64,000 nucleotides of DNA from Sphingomonas aerolata (lineage in GTDB: Bacteria; Pseudomonadota; Alphaproteobacteria; Sphingomonadales; Sphingomonadaceae). Of this stretch, positions 56,509-64,000 are shown one piece after another; position 1 is the stretch's first letter; each line of letters starts with the position of its first letter. The translations under genes were made by a program, and so were the position numbers. The notes under the pieces were generated by a model. The model was given only the letters and a program-made list of their open reading frames with translations, was not told where the DNA came from and searched no databases. The stretch spans positions 620,001 through 684,000 of the forward strand of contig NZ_PZZN01000002.1 in NCBI RefSeq assembly GCF_003046295.1, written 5' to 3'.

Positions 56509-57732
56509 ATGAACGAGAATCTGACCACTGATCGCGAGACGTTCGTCACGCATCTCGAATGTTCGATCACCGGCGAACGCTATGAGGCGGACCAGCTTCA
56601 TGGCCTTTCGCGTGCGGGCAGGCCGTTGCTCGTGCGCTACGATCTCGATGCGGTGCGCTCGGCGATTTCGCGCGACACGATCGAGGCGCGGCCAACCGAT
56701 CTGTGGCGGTGGCGCGAGCTGCTGCCCGTGCGGCAGACGTCCAATATCGTCAGCCTCGGCGAGATCGAGACGCCGCTGGTGCCGATCCCGAAGTCCGGTG
56801 GCCCCAACGTCCTCGTGAAGGACGAAGGGCGTCTGCCGACCGGGAGCTTCAAGGCCCGCGGGCTGGTCATGGCGGTGGCGATGGCGAAGGAACTTGGCGT
56901 CGAGAAGATCGCGATGCCGACCAACGGCAATGCGGGCGCGGCGCTGGCGGCCTACGCCACGCGTTGCGGGATCGAGACGATCGTGCTCTGTCCCGACGAC
57001 ACGCCCGAGATCAACGTCCGCGAGATCGCGATGCAGGGCGCGCGCGTCTGGCGCGTCAACGGGCTGATCGACGATTGCGGCGCGATCGTCGGCAAGGGCG
57101 CCGCCGAGGGGCGCTGGTTCGACTTCTCGACGCTGAAGGAGCCCTATCGAATCGAGGGCAAGAAGACGATGGGGCTGGAACTGGCCGCGCAGTTCGGCTG
57201 GAAACTGCCCGATGCGATCTTCTACCCGACCGGTGGCGGCACGGGTCTGATCGGCATGTGGAAGGCGTTCGACGAGCTCGAGCAGCTCGGCTGGATCGGC
57301 TCCGAGCGGCCCAAGATGTTTGCCGTGCAGGCGAGCGGCTGTGCGCCGATCGTCCGCGCCTTCGAGGCGGGTGAGGAGCATGCCGAGCGCTGGGAGGATG
57401 CGAGCACCGTTGCAGCGGGCATTCGCGTCCCCAAGGCGGTCGGCGACTTCCTGATCCTGCGCGCGGTCCGCGAGAGCGGCGGGCAGGCACTGGCGGTCGG
57501 CGATCCGGCGATCCTGAAGGCGGTCGAGGCAGCGGCCAAGCAGGACGGGCTGTTGCTGTGTCCCGAAGGCGGCGCGACGCTCGCGGCCTATCAACAGGCG
57601 CTGAACACCGGTCTGGTCGACGAAGACGACCGCGTCGTACTTTTTAATTGTGCGACCGGACTGAAATATCCGATGCCCGAAGCCCCGCAAGCGCTTGATA
57701 GAACACAAGCTATCGATTTCGACGCATTGTAG
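56509..57732 (+). CDS. thrC: Threonine synthase
   Basis: PLP enzyme that makes threonine from O-phosphohomoserine. The 407-residue product has a short N-terminal zinc-ribbon-like segment reduced to one cysteine (HLECSITG), the PLP Lys115 in LPTGSFKARG, the phosphate loop NGNAGAALAAYA and the Gly-rich TGGGTGLIGMWKAF. It resembles the shorter, plant/Mycobacterium-like class rather than E. coli ThrC. Other fold-II PLP enzymes are possible, but motif set and length fit threonine synthase best. Confidence 0.82.
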   Translation: MNENLTTDRETFVTHLECSITGERYEADQLHGLSRAGRPLLVRYDLDAVRSAISRDTIEARPTDLWRWRELLPVRQTSNIVSLGEIETPLVPIPKSGGPNVLVKDEGRLPTGSFKARGLVMAVAMAKELGVEKIAMPTNGNAGAALAAYATRCGIETIVLCPDDTPEINVREIAMQGARVWRVNGLIDDCGAIVGKGAAEGRWFDFSTLKEPYRIEGKKTMGLELAAQFGWKLPDAIFYPTGGGTGLIGMWKAFDELEQLGWIGSERPKMFAVQASGCAPIVRAFEAGEEHAERWEDASTVAAGIRVPKAVGDFLILRAVRESGGQALAVGDPAILKAVEAAAKQDGLLLCPEGGATLAAYQQALNTGLVDEDDRVVLFNCATGLKYPMPEAPQALDRTQAIDFDAL

Positions 57733-57827
57733 GATGGGAATCGCCACCGGCGGGGCTCGCCTTCCGGTGGTTGATATTAATCCATGTTATCTGCAACGGG
57801 GCGCCCTTCATCACGAAAAGGGCGGAA

Positions 57828-58067
57828 ATGCAGAAGATTCTTCAGGTCGTGTGTGTCGTGCTGGTCGCGGCGGCGGTCATGTTCGGCGGGCGCTGGTACA
57901 TGTATGTCGCGCGCGGCGAGACCCCGTATGACGAGGTCGGCATCGCGCTGAACGGCTATGCGCCCGCGCCGCTGCGCGCTTGGGGCTGTCACAAGATGCA
58001 GGAACGGTTCTTCGGGCAGTTGCCGCCCTATGGCTGTGCGGGACCGGATGGGCGCAGCTGGCTCTGA
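57828..58067 (+). CDS. Small single-span membrane protein (unknown)
   Basis: About 79 residues. One N-terminal transmembrane segment (ILQVVCVVLVAAAVMFGG) is followed by a short extracytoplasmic tail with three aromatic and two cysteine positions (AWGCHKMQERFFGQLPPYGCAGPDG). GGGCGGAA precedes the ATG. The tail suggests a conserved sphingomonad hypothetical; no function known. Confidence 0.65.
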   Translation: MQKILQVVCVVLVAAAVMFGGRWYMYVARGETPYDEVGIALNGYAPAPLRAWGCHKMQERFFGQLPPYGCAGPDGRSWL

Positions 58068-58127
58068 TATCGTCCTAGCCCACGTCATCCCAGCGTTCGC
58101 TGGGGTGACGGTCTAGGGAGGGGCGGA

Positions 58128-58610
58128 CTAGGCCGACACCCGCGGCTTGAACGGAAGCAGCGTCTCGTACTGCGTGAGCGGCGGGGCGCCTGCGACCGGC
58201 GCGCCGGCACGCAGCAGAAAGGCGTGGCGGACGATCTCGCCCTGCTGCTCGATACCGTAGCGGTGCAGCGCGACGCCGGGGCGCAGCGCATAGTCATAGC
58301 GGCACCAGGGATGCCGTACGAGCGGGAGAAAGATACCGCGCTGGTGCTGCCAGATATGCGTCATCTCGTGGATGAACAGCCCCTGCAGCGTCAGATGGGC
58401 ATGCGCGAAATCGTCGCACCACAGATCGCCCTTGGGGTGGAAATGGATACACCCGCGCGGCGCCATCACCGTGTCGCGCGGCTGGAAGAAGGCCCATTTG
58501 CGGCGTGCCAGCCGCACCGGCGCATAGTCGATCGCATCGCCGAAGACCGACGCCGCAAGCCTAGTCTCGGCCGGGGTCAGCGCTCGCGTCGACCGATCGC
58601 GAACGCTCAC
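58128..58610 (-). CDS. Zincin-like protein with HEMTHIWQ motif
   Basis: About 160 residues. IHEMTHIWQHQ is an HExxH zinc-binding motif inside a predicted helix, and later residues (RYGIEQQGEIVRH) could supply a third ligand. The protein lacks a signal peptide. Homologues are often labelled 'vgr related protein' in sphingomonad genomes, without experimental support; a DUF4157-like metallopeptidase relation is possible. The GTG start overlaps the PCu(A)C stop, so the two are translated together. Confidence 0.65.
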   Translation of the reverse strand: MSVRDRSTRALTPAETRLAASVFGDAIDYAPVRLARRKWAFFQPRDTVMAPRGCIHFHPKGDLWCDDFAHAHLTLQGLFIHEMTHIWQHQRGIFLPLVRHPWCRYDYALRPGVALHRYGIEQQGEIVRHAFLLRAGAPVAGAPPLTQYETLLPFKPRVSA

Positions 58611-59059
58611 TTGGTTCCGGTGTCGCCGGCGCCGACGACTGCTGCGTTCTGCAGGATTCTGGTGCCGTCGGCGAAGGTGAGGGTGAAGGTGATGGTGCGT
58701 TCACCGGGCTTGATGCCGGGATTTACGTCGAACAGCATCACGTGACGGCCACCCGGCGCGAACACGACATCGGTCTTGGCCGGGATCTCGACGCGCGCGA
58801 TCGGTTTCATCGACGACACGCCGCCGGCCGACATGCTCTCGTGCATCTCGCTCCGGATCGCGACGTCGGTGGTGACGTTGATCAGCGTCGCATCGCTCGG
58901 CCCGCCATGGATCGTGAAATAGCCTGCCGCCGGTCCACCCTTGACCGCAGCGAGCCGGACCCACGCCTTCTCGACGGACAGCTGTTGCGGTTGTGCACAG
59001 GCCGCCACCCCGACCAGGGCCGTCACGGCAAAAATACCACGCATCGTCATCATCGCCAC
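58607..59059 (-). CDS. Periplasmic copper chaperone PCu(A)C
   Basis: Binds Cu(I) and delivers it to cytochrome oxidase assembly. The 150-residue product has a lipoprotein-like signal (TALVGVAAC) and the metal set H-M-M-H-M: EMHESMSAGGVSSMKP and GGRHVMLFD. A GTG at 59059 has AGAGGGG at ideal spacing, better than the ATG codons just inside. It is divergent from dnaK. Confidence 0.88.
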   Translation of the reverse strand: MAMMTMRGIFAVTALVGVAACAQPQQLSVEKAWVRLAAVKGGPAAGYFTIHGGPSDATLINVTTDVAIRSEMHESMSAGGVSSMKPIARVEIPAKTDVVFAPGGRHVMLFDVNPGIKPGERTITFTLTFADGTRILQNAAVVGAGDTGTK

Positions 59060-59096
59060 TTCATACCCCTCTTGCGATCTCTACGGGCCGTACAAT

Positions 59097-59124
59097 CTTG
59101 CGGCAAGCGCGAGCCAACCTATAT
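59097..59124 (+). promoter_or_regulatory. RpoH (sigma-32) heat-shock promoter of dnaK
   Basis: CTTG at 59097-59100 and CCTATAT at 59118-59124 are 17 bases apart, matching the alphaproteobacterial RpoH consensus CTTG-N17-CYTATNT at every defined position. Transcription would begin about 80 bp before the dnaK ATG. Confidence 0.8.
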
Positions 59125-59209
59125 CGCGCCCATCAATCGAAAGGTTCCACTGCCGTAACGGGGTGGAGCCCGAGACTTTTTTACGATGTGTGAGGGGCTA
59201 TTTAAACTC

Positions 59210-61117
59210 ATGGCTAAAGTAATCGGTATCGATCTCGGCACGACCAACAGCTGCGTTTCCGTCATGGAAGGCGGCAAGCCCAAGGTCATCGAGAATTCCG
59301 AAGGCGCGCGCACCACGCCGTCGATCGTCGCATTCGCCAAGGACGGCGAGCGACTGGTCGGCCAGCCGGCCAAGCGCCAGGCAGTGACGAACGGCGACAA
59401 CACCATCTTTGCGGTGAAGCGCCTGATCGGCCGTCGTTTCGACGATCCGATCACCAAGAAGGACACCGAGTTGGTCCCGTACAAGATCTCGCGCGGGCCG
59501 AACGGCGACGCATGGGTCTCGGCCGGCGGCAAGGATTACTCGCCCTCGCAGATCTCGGCGTTCACGCTGCAGAAGATGAAGGAAACCGCGGAGTCGTATC
59601 TCGGCGAGACGGTCACGCAGGCAGTCATCACCGTTCCCGCCTACTTCAACGACGCACAGCGCCAGGCGACCAAGGACGCCGGCCAGATCGCCGGTCTCGA
59701 AGTGCTGCGCATCATCAACGAGCCGACCGCGGCGGCGCTGGCCTACGGCCTCGACAAGCAGGACGGCAAGACGATCGCGGTCTACGATCTCGGCGGCGGC
59801 ACGTTCGACATCTCGATCCTCGAGATCGGCGACGGCGTGTTCGAGGTGAAGGCGACCAACGGCGACACCTTCCTCGGCGGTGAGGATTTCGACAACAAGA
59901 TCGTCCAGTTCCTCGCCGACGAGTTCAAGAAGGCGGAGGGCATCGACCTCGCCAAGGACAAGCTGGCGCTGCAGCGTCTGAAGGAAGCGGCCGAGAAGGC
60001 GAAGATCGAGCTCAGCTCGGCACAGTCGACTGAGGTCAACCTGCCCTTCATCACCGCGGACCAGAACGGCCCGAAGCATCTGGTGAAGTCGATCACCCGC
60101 GCCGATCTGGAGCGGATGGTCGAGGACCTGGTCAAGCGGACGCTCGACCCCTGCAAGAAGGCACTCGCTGACGCCGGTCTGAAGGCCGACGACATATCCG
60201 AGGTCGTGCTGGTCGGCGGCATGACGCGCATGCCGCGCGTGCGTGAAGTCGTGAAGCAGTTCTTCGGCAAGGAGCCGCACACCGGCGTCAACCCGGACGA
60301 GGTCGTCGCGATGGGCGCCGCGATCCAGGCCGGCGTGCTGCAAGGCGACGTCAAGGACGTGCTGCTGCTCGACGTGACACCGCTGTCGCTGGGTATCGAG
60401 ACGCTGGGTGGCGTGTTCACCCGGATGATCGATCGCAACACGACGATCCCGACCAAGAAGTCGCAGACCTATTCGACCGCGGACGACAACCAGGGCGCGG
60501 TGACGATCCGCGTGTTCCAGGGCGAGCGCGAGATGGCGGCCGACAACAAGATGCTCGGCAATTTCGATCTCGTCGGCATCCCGCCGGCGCCGCGCGGCGT
60601 GCCGCAGATCGAAGTCACGTTCGACATCGACGCCAACGGCCTCGTCAGCGTCTCGGCCAAGGACAAGGGCACCGGCAAGGAGCAGCAGATCCGCATCCAG
60701 GCGTCGGGTGGTCTTTCGGACAGCGACATCGACCAGATGGTCCGCGATGCCGAGACCTTCGCCGAGGAAGACAAGAAGCGTCGTGCCGGCGCCGAGGCGA
60801 AGAACAACGCCGAGAGCCTGATCCACACGACCGAGCGTCAGCTTGCCGATAACGGCGACAAGGTCGACGACGCGCTCAAGACCGAGATCCAGGCCGCGAT
60901 CGACGCGACCAAGGCAGCGGTCGAGGGCGGCGATGCGGACGCGATGACCGAGAAGAGCACCGCGCTCGCCCAGGTCGCGATGAAGCTCGGCCAGGCAATC
61001 TACGAGAAGCAGGCTCAGGCGGATGCCTCGCCGTCGGCTGATGGCGATGCGGCGAAGAAGGACGACGACGTCGTCGACGCCGAATTCTCGGAAGTCGACG
61101 AGAACCCGAAGGCGTAA
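59210..61117 (+). CDS. dnaK: Chaperone DnaK (Hsp70)
   Basis: ATP-driven folding chaperone. The product is about 635 residues with the N-terminal [16 protein letters not shown], phosphate motif [27 protein letters not shown], the substrate domain with [17 protein letters not shown], and a C-terminal lid ending [18 protein letters not shown] (EEVD-like acidic end). The start at 59210 is the universal N-terminus; TTTAAACTC precedes it. It is controlled by the RpoH promoter upstream, and dnaJ follows. Confidence 0.97.
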   Translation: MAKVIGIDLGTTNSCVSVMEGGKPKVIENSEGARTTPSIVAFAKDGERLVGQPAKRQAVTNGDNTIFAVKRLIGRRFDDPITKKDTELVPYKISRGPNGDAWVSAGGKDYSPSQISAFTLQKMKETAESYLGETVTQAVITVPAYFNDAQRQATKDAGQIAGLEVLRIINEPTAAALAYGLDKQDGKTIAVYDLGGGTFDISILEIGDGVFEVKATNGDTFLGGEDFDNKIVQFLADEFKKAEGIDLAKDKLALQRLKEAAEKAKIELSSAQSTEVNLPFITADQNGPKHLVKSITRADLERMVEDLVKRTLDPCKKALADAGLKADDISEVVLVGGMTRMPRVREVVKQFFGKEPHTGVNPDEVVAMGAAIQAGVLQGDVKDVLLLDVTPLSLGIETLGGVFTRMIDRNTTIPTKKSQTYSTADDNQGAVTIRVFQGEREMAADNKMLGNFDLVGIPPAPRGVPQIEVTFDIDANGLVSVSAKDKGTGKEQQIRIQASGGLSDSDIDQMVRDAETFAEEDKKRRAGAEAKNNAESLIHTTERQLADNGDKVDDALKTEIQAAIDATKAAVEGGDADAMTEKSTALAQVAMKLGQAIYEKQAQADASPSADGDAAKKDDDVVDAEFSEVDENPKA

Positions 61118-61121
61118 CTGA

Positions 61122-61262
61122 AACTCCCTCTCCCCAGGGTCCCATGAAAGTAATACTTTCATGGGTGCCCGGTCGGGGAGAGGGCCGGGGTGAGGGGCAG
61201 TTCCGCGTACTGTTGTCCGGAACAACTCCTCACCCAACCCTCTCCCCGGAGGGGAGAGGGCT
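61122..61262. repeat. Complex hairpin/repeat segment between dnaK and dnaJ
   Basis: CCCATGAAAGT and ACTTTCATGGG (61141-61165) form a perfect 11-bp stem with a 3-base loop. CCCTCTCCCC at 61239 onward pairs with GGGGAGAGGG beside it and with GGGGAGAGGG near 61174. In the dnaK-dnaJ mRNA this could be a processing or stability element that sets more dnaK than dnaJ. Confidence 0.7.
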
Positions 61263-61274
61263 AAGAGGGCCGCT

Positions 61275-62411
61275 ATGAGTACCCAGACAGACTATTACGA
61301 ACTGCTCGAGATCGAGCGGACCGCGGATGCGGGGACGATCAAGTCGTCTTACCGCAAGCTCGCGATGAAATATCACCCGGACAAGAATGCCGGTTGCAAG
61401 GATTCCGAGGCCCAGTTCAAGGCGGTCAGCGAGGCGTATGACTGCCTCAAGGATCCCCAGAAGCGTGCGGCCTATGATCGCTTCGGCCATGCCGCGTTCC
61501 AGAATGGCGGCGGCGGCGGTCATGGCGGCGGCGCGCAGGATTTCGGCGGCTTCAGCGACATTTTCGAGAGCGTTTTCGGCGAATTCATGGGCGGCGCGCA
61601 GCGCGGCGGCGGTGGCCGATCGTCGGCACGTCGCGGCGCGGATTTGCGGTACGACATGGAAGTCAGCTTGGAAGAGGCTTTCCACGGCAAGGCGACCGAG
61701 ATCACCGTCGACGTCTCGGCGGTGTGCGACACCTGCGACGGGTCGGGCGCGAAGGCCGGCACGCGCGCCAAGACCTGCCAGCATTGCGGCGGTCACGGCA
61801 AGGTCCGTGCACAGCAGGGCTTCTTCGTGGTCGAGCGCGCCTGCCCGGTCTGCAACGGCGCGGGTCAGGTGATCGCCGATCCATGCCCCGATTGCCGCGG
61901 CGAGGGCCGGGTCGAGAAGACCAAGACGCTCAGCATCAACGTGCCGCCCGGTGTCGATGAAGGCACGCGGATCCGGATGACGGGCGAGGGCGAGGCCGGC
62001 GCGCGAGGTGCACCGGCGGGCGATCTCTATATCTTCCTCCACGTCACCAAGCATAATCTGTTCGAACGCGAGGGCACGACGCTGTTCGCGCGCGCACCGA
62101 TCAGCTTCACGGTCGCGGCACTCGGCGGATCGCTGTCGATTCCCGGCCTCGACGGGCGCACGCATGAGGTGAAGATCCCGGCGGGCATTCAGTCGGGCAA
62201 GCAGCTCCGTCAGCGCGGTGCCGGCATGCCGGTGTTGCAGGGGCGCGGTCATGGCGATCTGGTCGTGCAGATCGACGTCGAGACCCCGACCCGCCTGTCG
62301 AACCGGCAGAAGGAACTGCTCGAAATGTTCCGCGAGACCGAGACCGGCGACGAATGCCCCGACAGTCAGGGGTTCTTCGCCAAGCTGAAGGGCGTCTTCG
62401 CCGCGGAATAG
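61275..62411 (+). CDS. dnaJ: Chaperone DnaJ (Hsp40)
   Basis: Co-chaperone that stimulates DnaK. The 378-residue product has the J domain with HPD (YHPDKN, residue ~35), a Gly/Phe-rich region, four zinc CxxCxGxG repeats (CDTCDGSG, CQHCGGHG, CPVCNGAG, CPDCRGEG) and the C-terminal substrate domain. RBS GAGGGC precedes the ATG. Heat-shock expression from the dnaK promoter is inferred. Confidence 0.97.
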   Translation: MSTQTDYYELLEIERTADAGTIKSSYRKLAMKYHPDKNAGCKDSEAQFKAVSEAYDCLKDPQKRAAYDRFGHAAFQNGGGGGHGGGAQDFGGFSDIFESVFGEFMGGAQRGGGGRSSARRGADLRYDMEVSLEEAFHGKATEITVDVSAVCDTCDGSGAKAGTRAKTCQHCGGHGKVRAQQGFFVVERACPVCNGAGQVIADPCPDCRGEGRVEKTKTLSINVPPGVDEGTRIRMTGEGEAGARGAPAGDLYIFLHVTKHNLFEREGTTLFARAPISFTVAALGGSLSIPGLDGRTHEVKIPAGIQSGKQLRQRGAGMPVLQGRGHGDLVVQIDVETPTRLSNRQKELLEMFRETETGDECPDSQGFFAKLKGVFAAE

Positions 62412-62446
62412 GCAGTGCTGCTTGGCGCGAGTGACAGGGGGATAGT

Positions 62447-62914
62447 GTGGCGGCAATCGGTCTGACGTTTCTCGCTTGCTGGCTGCTGATGCTCGCGGCG
62501 CCCAGGATCCCCCTGTCTCGGTCCCTCCGCGTGCTCCTGGTCGAGGCGCCTGTCAGGCGGGCGGCGCGGCTGACGCGCGCGGACGTCGCGGTCGGCCTGG
62601 TGCTGATTGCGGCAGCGTGCGTCATGATGTTCGCCGATGACGGCGACAGGGTCCGGGTTGCCATGATGGGCGCGCCCGACATCGCGATCTGGCTGACATC
62701 GTTCGAAGTGTCGGCGTATCTGGACGTAGCGATTGGGTTGATCGGCGGGGTGTCGAGCCTGCGGATCCGGGGTTTGCCGGCTCGGCTGGCGGCGGTTCTA
62801 CGACGTGGGCGGCCGGTGGGTGCAAACCGCCGTGCGATACGCGTGCGCAAACCCGACGCACCTAGTGGTGCCAACGACGATGATAATCGACGGGGTGTAT
62901 CGCTAGCAGCCTGA
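62447..62914 (+). CDS. Hypothetical membrane protein
   Basis: About 155 residues from GTG at 62447 (GGGGGAT upstream). Three hydrophobic stretches (AAIGLTFLACWLLMLAA; VAVGLVLIAAACVMMFA; LDVAIGLIGGVSSL) suggest an inner-membrane protein, then an Arg-rich basic tail of ~45 residues. I do not recognise a family. It lies after dnaJ on the same strand. Confidence 0.5.
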   Translation: MAAIGLTFLACWLLMLAAPRIPLSRSLRVLLVEAPVRRAARLTRADVAVGLVLIAAACVMMFADDGDRVRVAMMGAPDIAIWLTSFEVSAYLDVAIGLIGGVSSLRIRGLPARLAAVLRRGRPVGANRRAIRVRKPDAPSGANDDDNRRGVSLAA

Positions 62915-62973
62915 AGGCGGGAGCCTGCGACCCTAGCCGCGCCCCTCCTTGGAGGGGCGGGCGGGCCGATGGA

Positions 62974-63060
62974 TCAGAGGGTGGAAATGACCACCCCGAC
63001 CACCAGCGCTTGAGCCGCGATCGCCAGCATCGAGCTGGTCACGGTTTCGAACGTGCGCAT
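62974..63060 (-). CDS. 28-residue single-span membrane peptide
   Basis: Begins MRTFETVTSSMLAIAAQALV and ends VVISTL, one transmembrane helix. CGGAGA lies nine bases before the ATG and partly overlaps a perfect 10-bp hairpin (63071-63098). A sigma-70-like TTGCGA-N17-CATATC lies further upstream on this strand. Peptides of this type are too short for standard annotation; a real, regulated small membrane protein is inferred. Confidence 0.55.
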   Translation of the reverse strand: MRTFETVTSSMLAIAAQALVVGVVISTL

Positions 63061-63070
63061 GGGTAGGTCT

Positions 63071-63098
63071 CCGATGCCGGAGTAATATCCGGCATCGG
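63071..63098 (-). promoter_or_regulatory. Hairpin overlapping the ribosome site of the 28-residue peptide
   Basis: CCGATGCCGG (63071-63080) and CCGGCATCGG (63089-63098) form a perfect 10-bp stem with an 8-base loop. On the transcript its 3' arm ends in the GG of the Shine-Dalgarno CGGAG, 13 bases from the ATG, so folding would hide it. A thermosensor or translation switch is possible. Confidence 0.5.
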
Positions 63099-63192
63099 TG
63101 ATATGGCGATAGTTGCGAGTTGTCGCAATTTTGTAACATGAAATCGTAATTGCGTTGCGTGCACTTTGGTGGGCTTTAGCCTCTCTCCACCC

Positions 63193-63218
63193 GTCATCCT
63201 GACTTTCGTCAGGATGAC
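63193..63218. repeat. Single GTCATCCTGACTTTCGTCAG repeat
   Basis: Palindromic copy of the family seen at 18105-18183 and 19703-19794, between the small peptide gene and purB. Confidence 0.8.
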
Positions 63219-63242
63219 GAGGAGGTAGTCTAACTCCCGCCG

Positions 63243-64000
63243 TTAAGCCGCGCCGAACACCCGGGCGAAGATCGTGTCGACGTGCTTCAGGTGATAGCCG
63301 AGGTCGAACTTGTCCTCGAGCTCGGCATCGCTCAGCGTCACTTCCGGATCGGCCTTGAGCAGGTCGAGCAGCGAAAGTGCGCCGTCCGAATCCCACACCT
63401 TCATCGCGTTGCGCTGGACGAGGCGATAGGCGTCCTCGCGGCTCACCCCGGCCTGCGTCAGCGCGAGGAGGACGCGCTGCGAATGGACGAGTCCGCCCAT
63501 CTTGTTGAGGTTCTTCTCCATTCGTGCCGGATAGACGACGAGCTTGTCCATCACCCCGGTCAGTCGCGCGAGCGCGAAGTCGAGCGTGATCGTCGCGTCG
63601 GGCCCGATGTACCGCTCGACCGACGAGTGCGAGATGTCGCGCTCATGCCACAGCGCGACATTCTCGAGCGCGGGGGTGACATAGCCGCGGACCATGCGCG
63701 CGAGGCCGGTCAGGTTCTCGGTCAGGACCGGGTTGCGCTTGTGCGGCATCGCCGAGGAGCCCTTCTGGCCGGGCGAGAAATACTCTTCCGCCTCGAGCAC
63801 TTCGGTGCGCTGGAGGTGGCGGATCTCGGTCGCGAGCCGCTCGATCGAGCTGGCGATCACGCCGAGTGTCGCAAAGAACATCGCGTGGCGATCGCGCGGG
63901 ATGACCTGGGTCGAGACGGGCTCGACCGACAGGCCGAGCTTGCCCGCGACATAGTCCTCGACGAACGGGTCGATGTTGGCGAACGTGCCCACCGCGCCAG
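63243..64000 (-). CDS. purB: Adenylosuccinate lyase, C-terminal part (cut by window edge)
   Basis: Fumarase-superfamily lyase of purine synthesis. The visible ~250 residues include GAVGTFANIDPFVE, the signature GSSAMPHKRNPVLTENLTGLAR, and ISHSSVERYIGPDATITLDFAL. The N-terminal half lies beyond the window. The C-terminal tail is LGYHLKHVDTIFARVFGAA. It is transcribed toward the small peptide gene. Confidence 0.93.
   Translation of the reverse strand, partial: GAVGTFANIDPFVEDYVAGKLGLSVEPVSTQVIPRDRHAMFFATLGVIASSIERLATEIRHLQRTEVLEAEEYFSPGQKGSSAMPHKRNPVLTENLTGLARMVRGYVTPALENVALWHERDISHSSVERYIGPDATITLDFALARLTGVMDKLVVYPARMEKNLNKMGGLVHSQRVLLALTQAGVSREDAYRLVQRNAMKVWDSDGALSLLDLLKADPEVTLSDAELEDKFDLGYHLKHVDTIFARVFGAA

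Noticed and set aside
59198..61237. 679-codon open frame on the minus strand
   Set aside because: Antisense shadow of dnaK, with no recognisable motif.

Overview
This window is ordinary core chromosome from a high-GC alphaproteobacterium. It most resembles Sphingomonas or a close relative in the Sphingomonadaceae. The protein sequences fit that group, as do the gene neighbourhoods (rimP-nusA-ylxR-infB, atpHAGDC in a block without the Fo genes, hrcA-grpE and dnaK-dnaJ with an alphaproteobacterial RpoH promoter, rsmI-yraN-gshB beside an LppC-like lipoprotein). Short intergenic inverted repeats built on CCCGGCGAAGGCCGGGG, GTCATCCTGACTTTCGTCAGGATGAC and CCCCTCCCGC-GCGGGAGGGG cores fit as well. 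I see no rRNA or tRNA gene, insertion sequence, prophage or CRISPR array.

Layout. 1-3.7 kb (minus strand): the rimP-nusA-(tautomerase)-ylxR-infB operon; infB is cut by the window edge. 3.8-8.6 kb: a PQQ-type sugar dehydrogenase lipoprotein, two hotdog thioesterases, a frameshifted enoyl-CoA hydratase, glutathione reductase and a DUF4174 protein. 8.7-14.8 kb: pgi, then lepB-rnc-era, lgt and a sirtuin deacylase. 15-19.7 kb: a repeat-bearing lipoprotein, class I fumarase, a DUF2501 protein, a small transcription unit with an 18-codon ORF behind an exceptionally strong Shine-Dalgarno sequence, another lipoprotein and a PRC-barrel protein. 19.8-24.9 kb: uvrB, ferredoxin-NADP reductase and an amidase. 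24.8-29.3 kb (minus): a GT-C-like membrane glycosyltransferase coupled to a secreted aspartyl protease with a C-terminal PDZ-like region, then a second polytopic glycosyltransferase of visibly lower GC. 29.3-36.1 kb: a solitary CpaF ATPase, a membrane-tethered S1C protease, a secreted HEYAH metallopeptidase, Ada and a dienelactone hydrolase. 36.4-41.3 kb: atpHAGDC. 41.3-47.8 kb: an acyltransferase, priA, a GAF-PAS-GGDEF cyclase, xerC and dedA. 47.8-54.6 kb: gshB, yraN, rsmI, an LppC-like lipoprotein, hemW, a CAP lipoprotein, rdgB and rph. 54.7-64 kb: hrcA-grpE, threonine synthase, small proteins, PCu(A)C chaperone, dnaK-dnaJ, a 28-residue membrane peptide and the end of purB.

The genes mostly serve housekeeping roles: transcription and translation factors, RNA maturation, protein export and lipoprotein maturation, ATP synthesis, heat shock, glutathione metabolism and DNA repair. 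I found no clear new multi-gene system. The points most worth follow-up are small: the 18-codon mini-gene with a terminator; a palindromic repeat that sits in frame inside ylxR and also between atpD and atpC; an atypical Pro-1 tautomerase embedded in the nusA operon; a 28-residue membrane peptide whose ribosome site borders a perfect hairpin; and a secreted serine protease/metallopeptidase pair.
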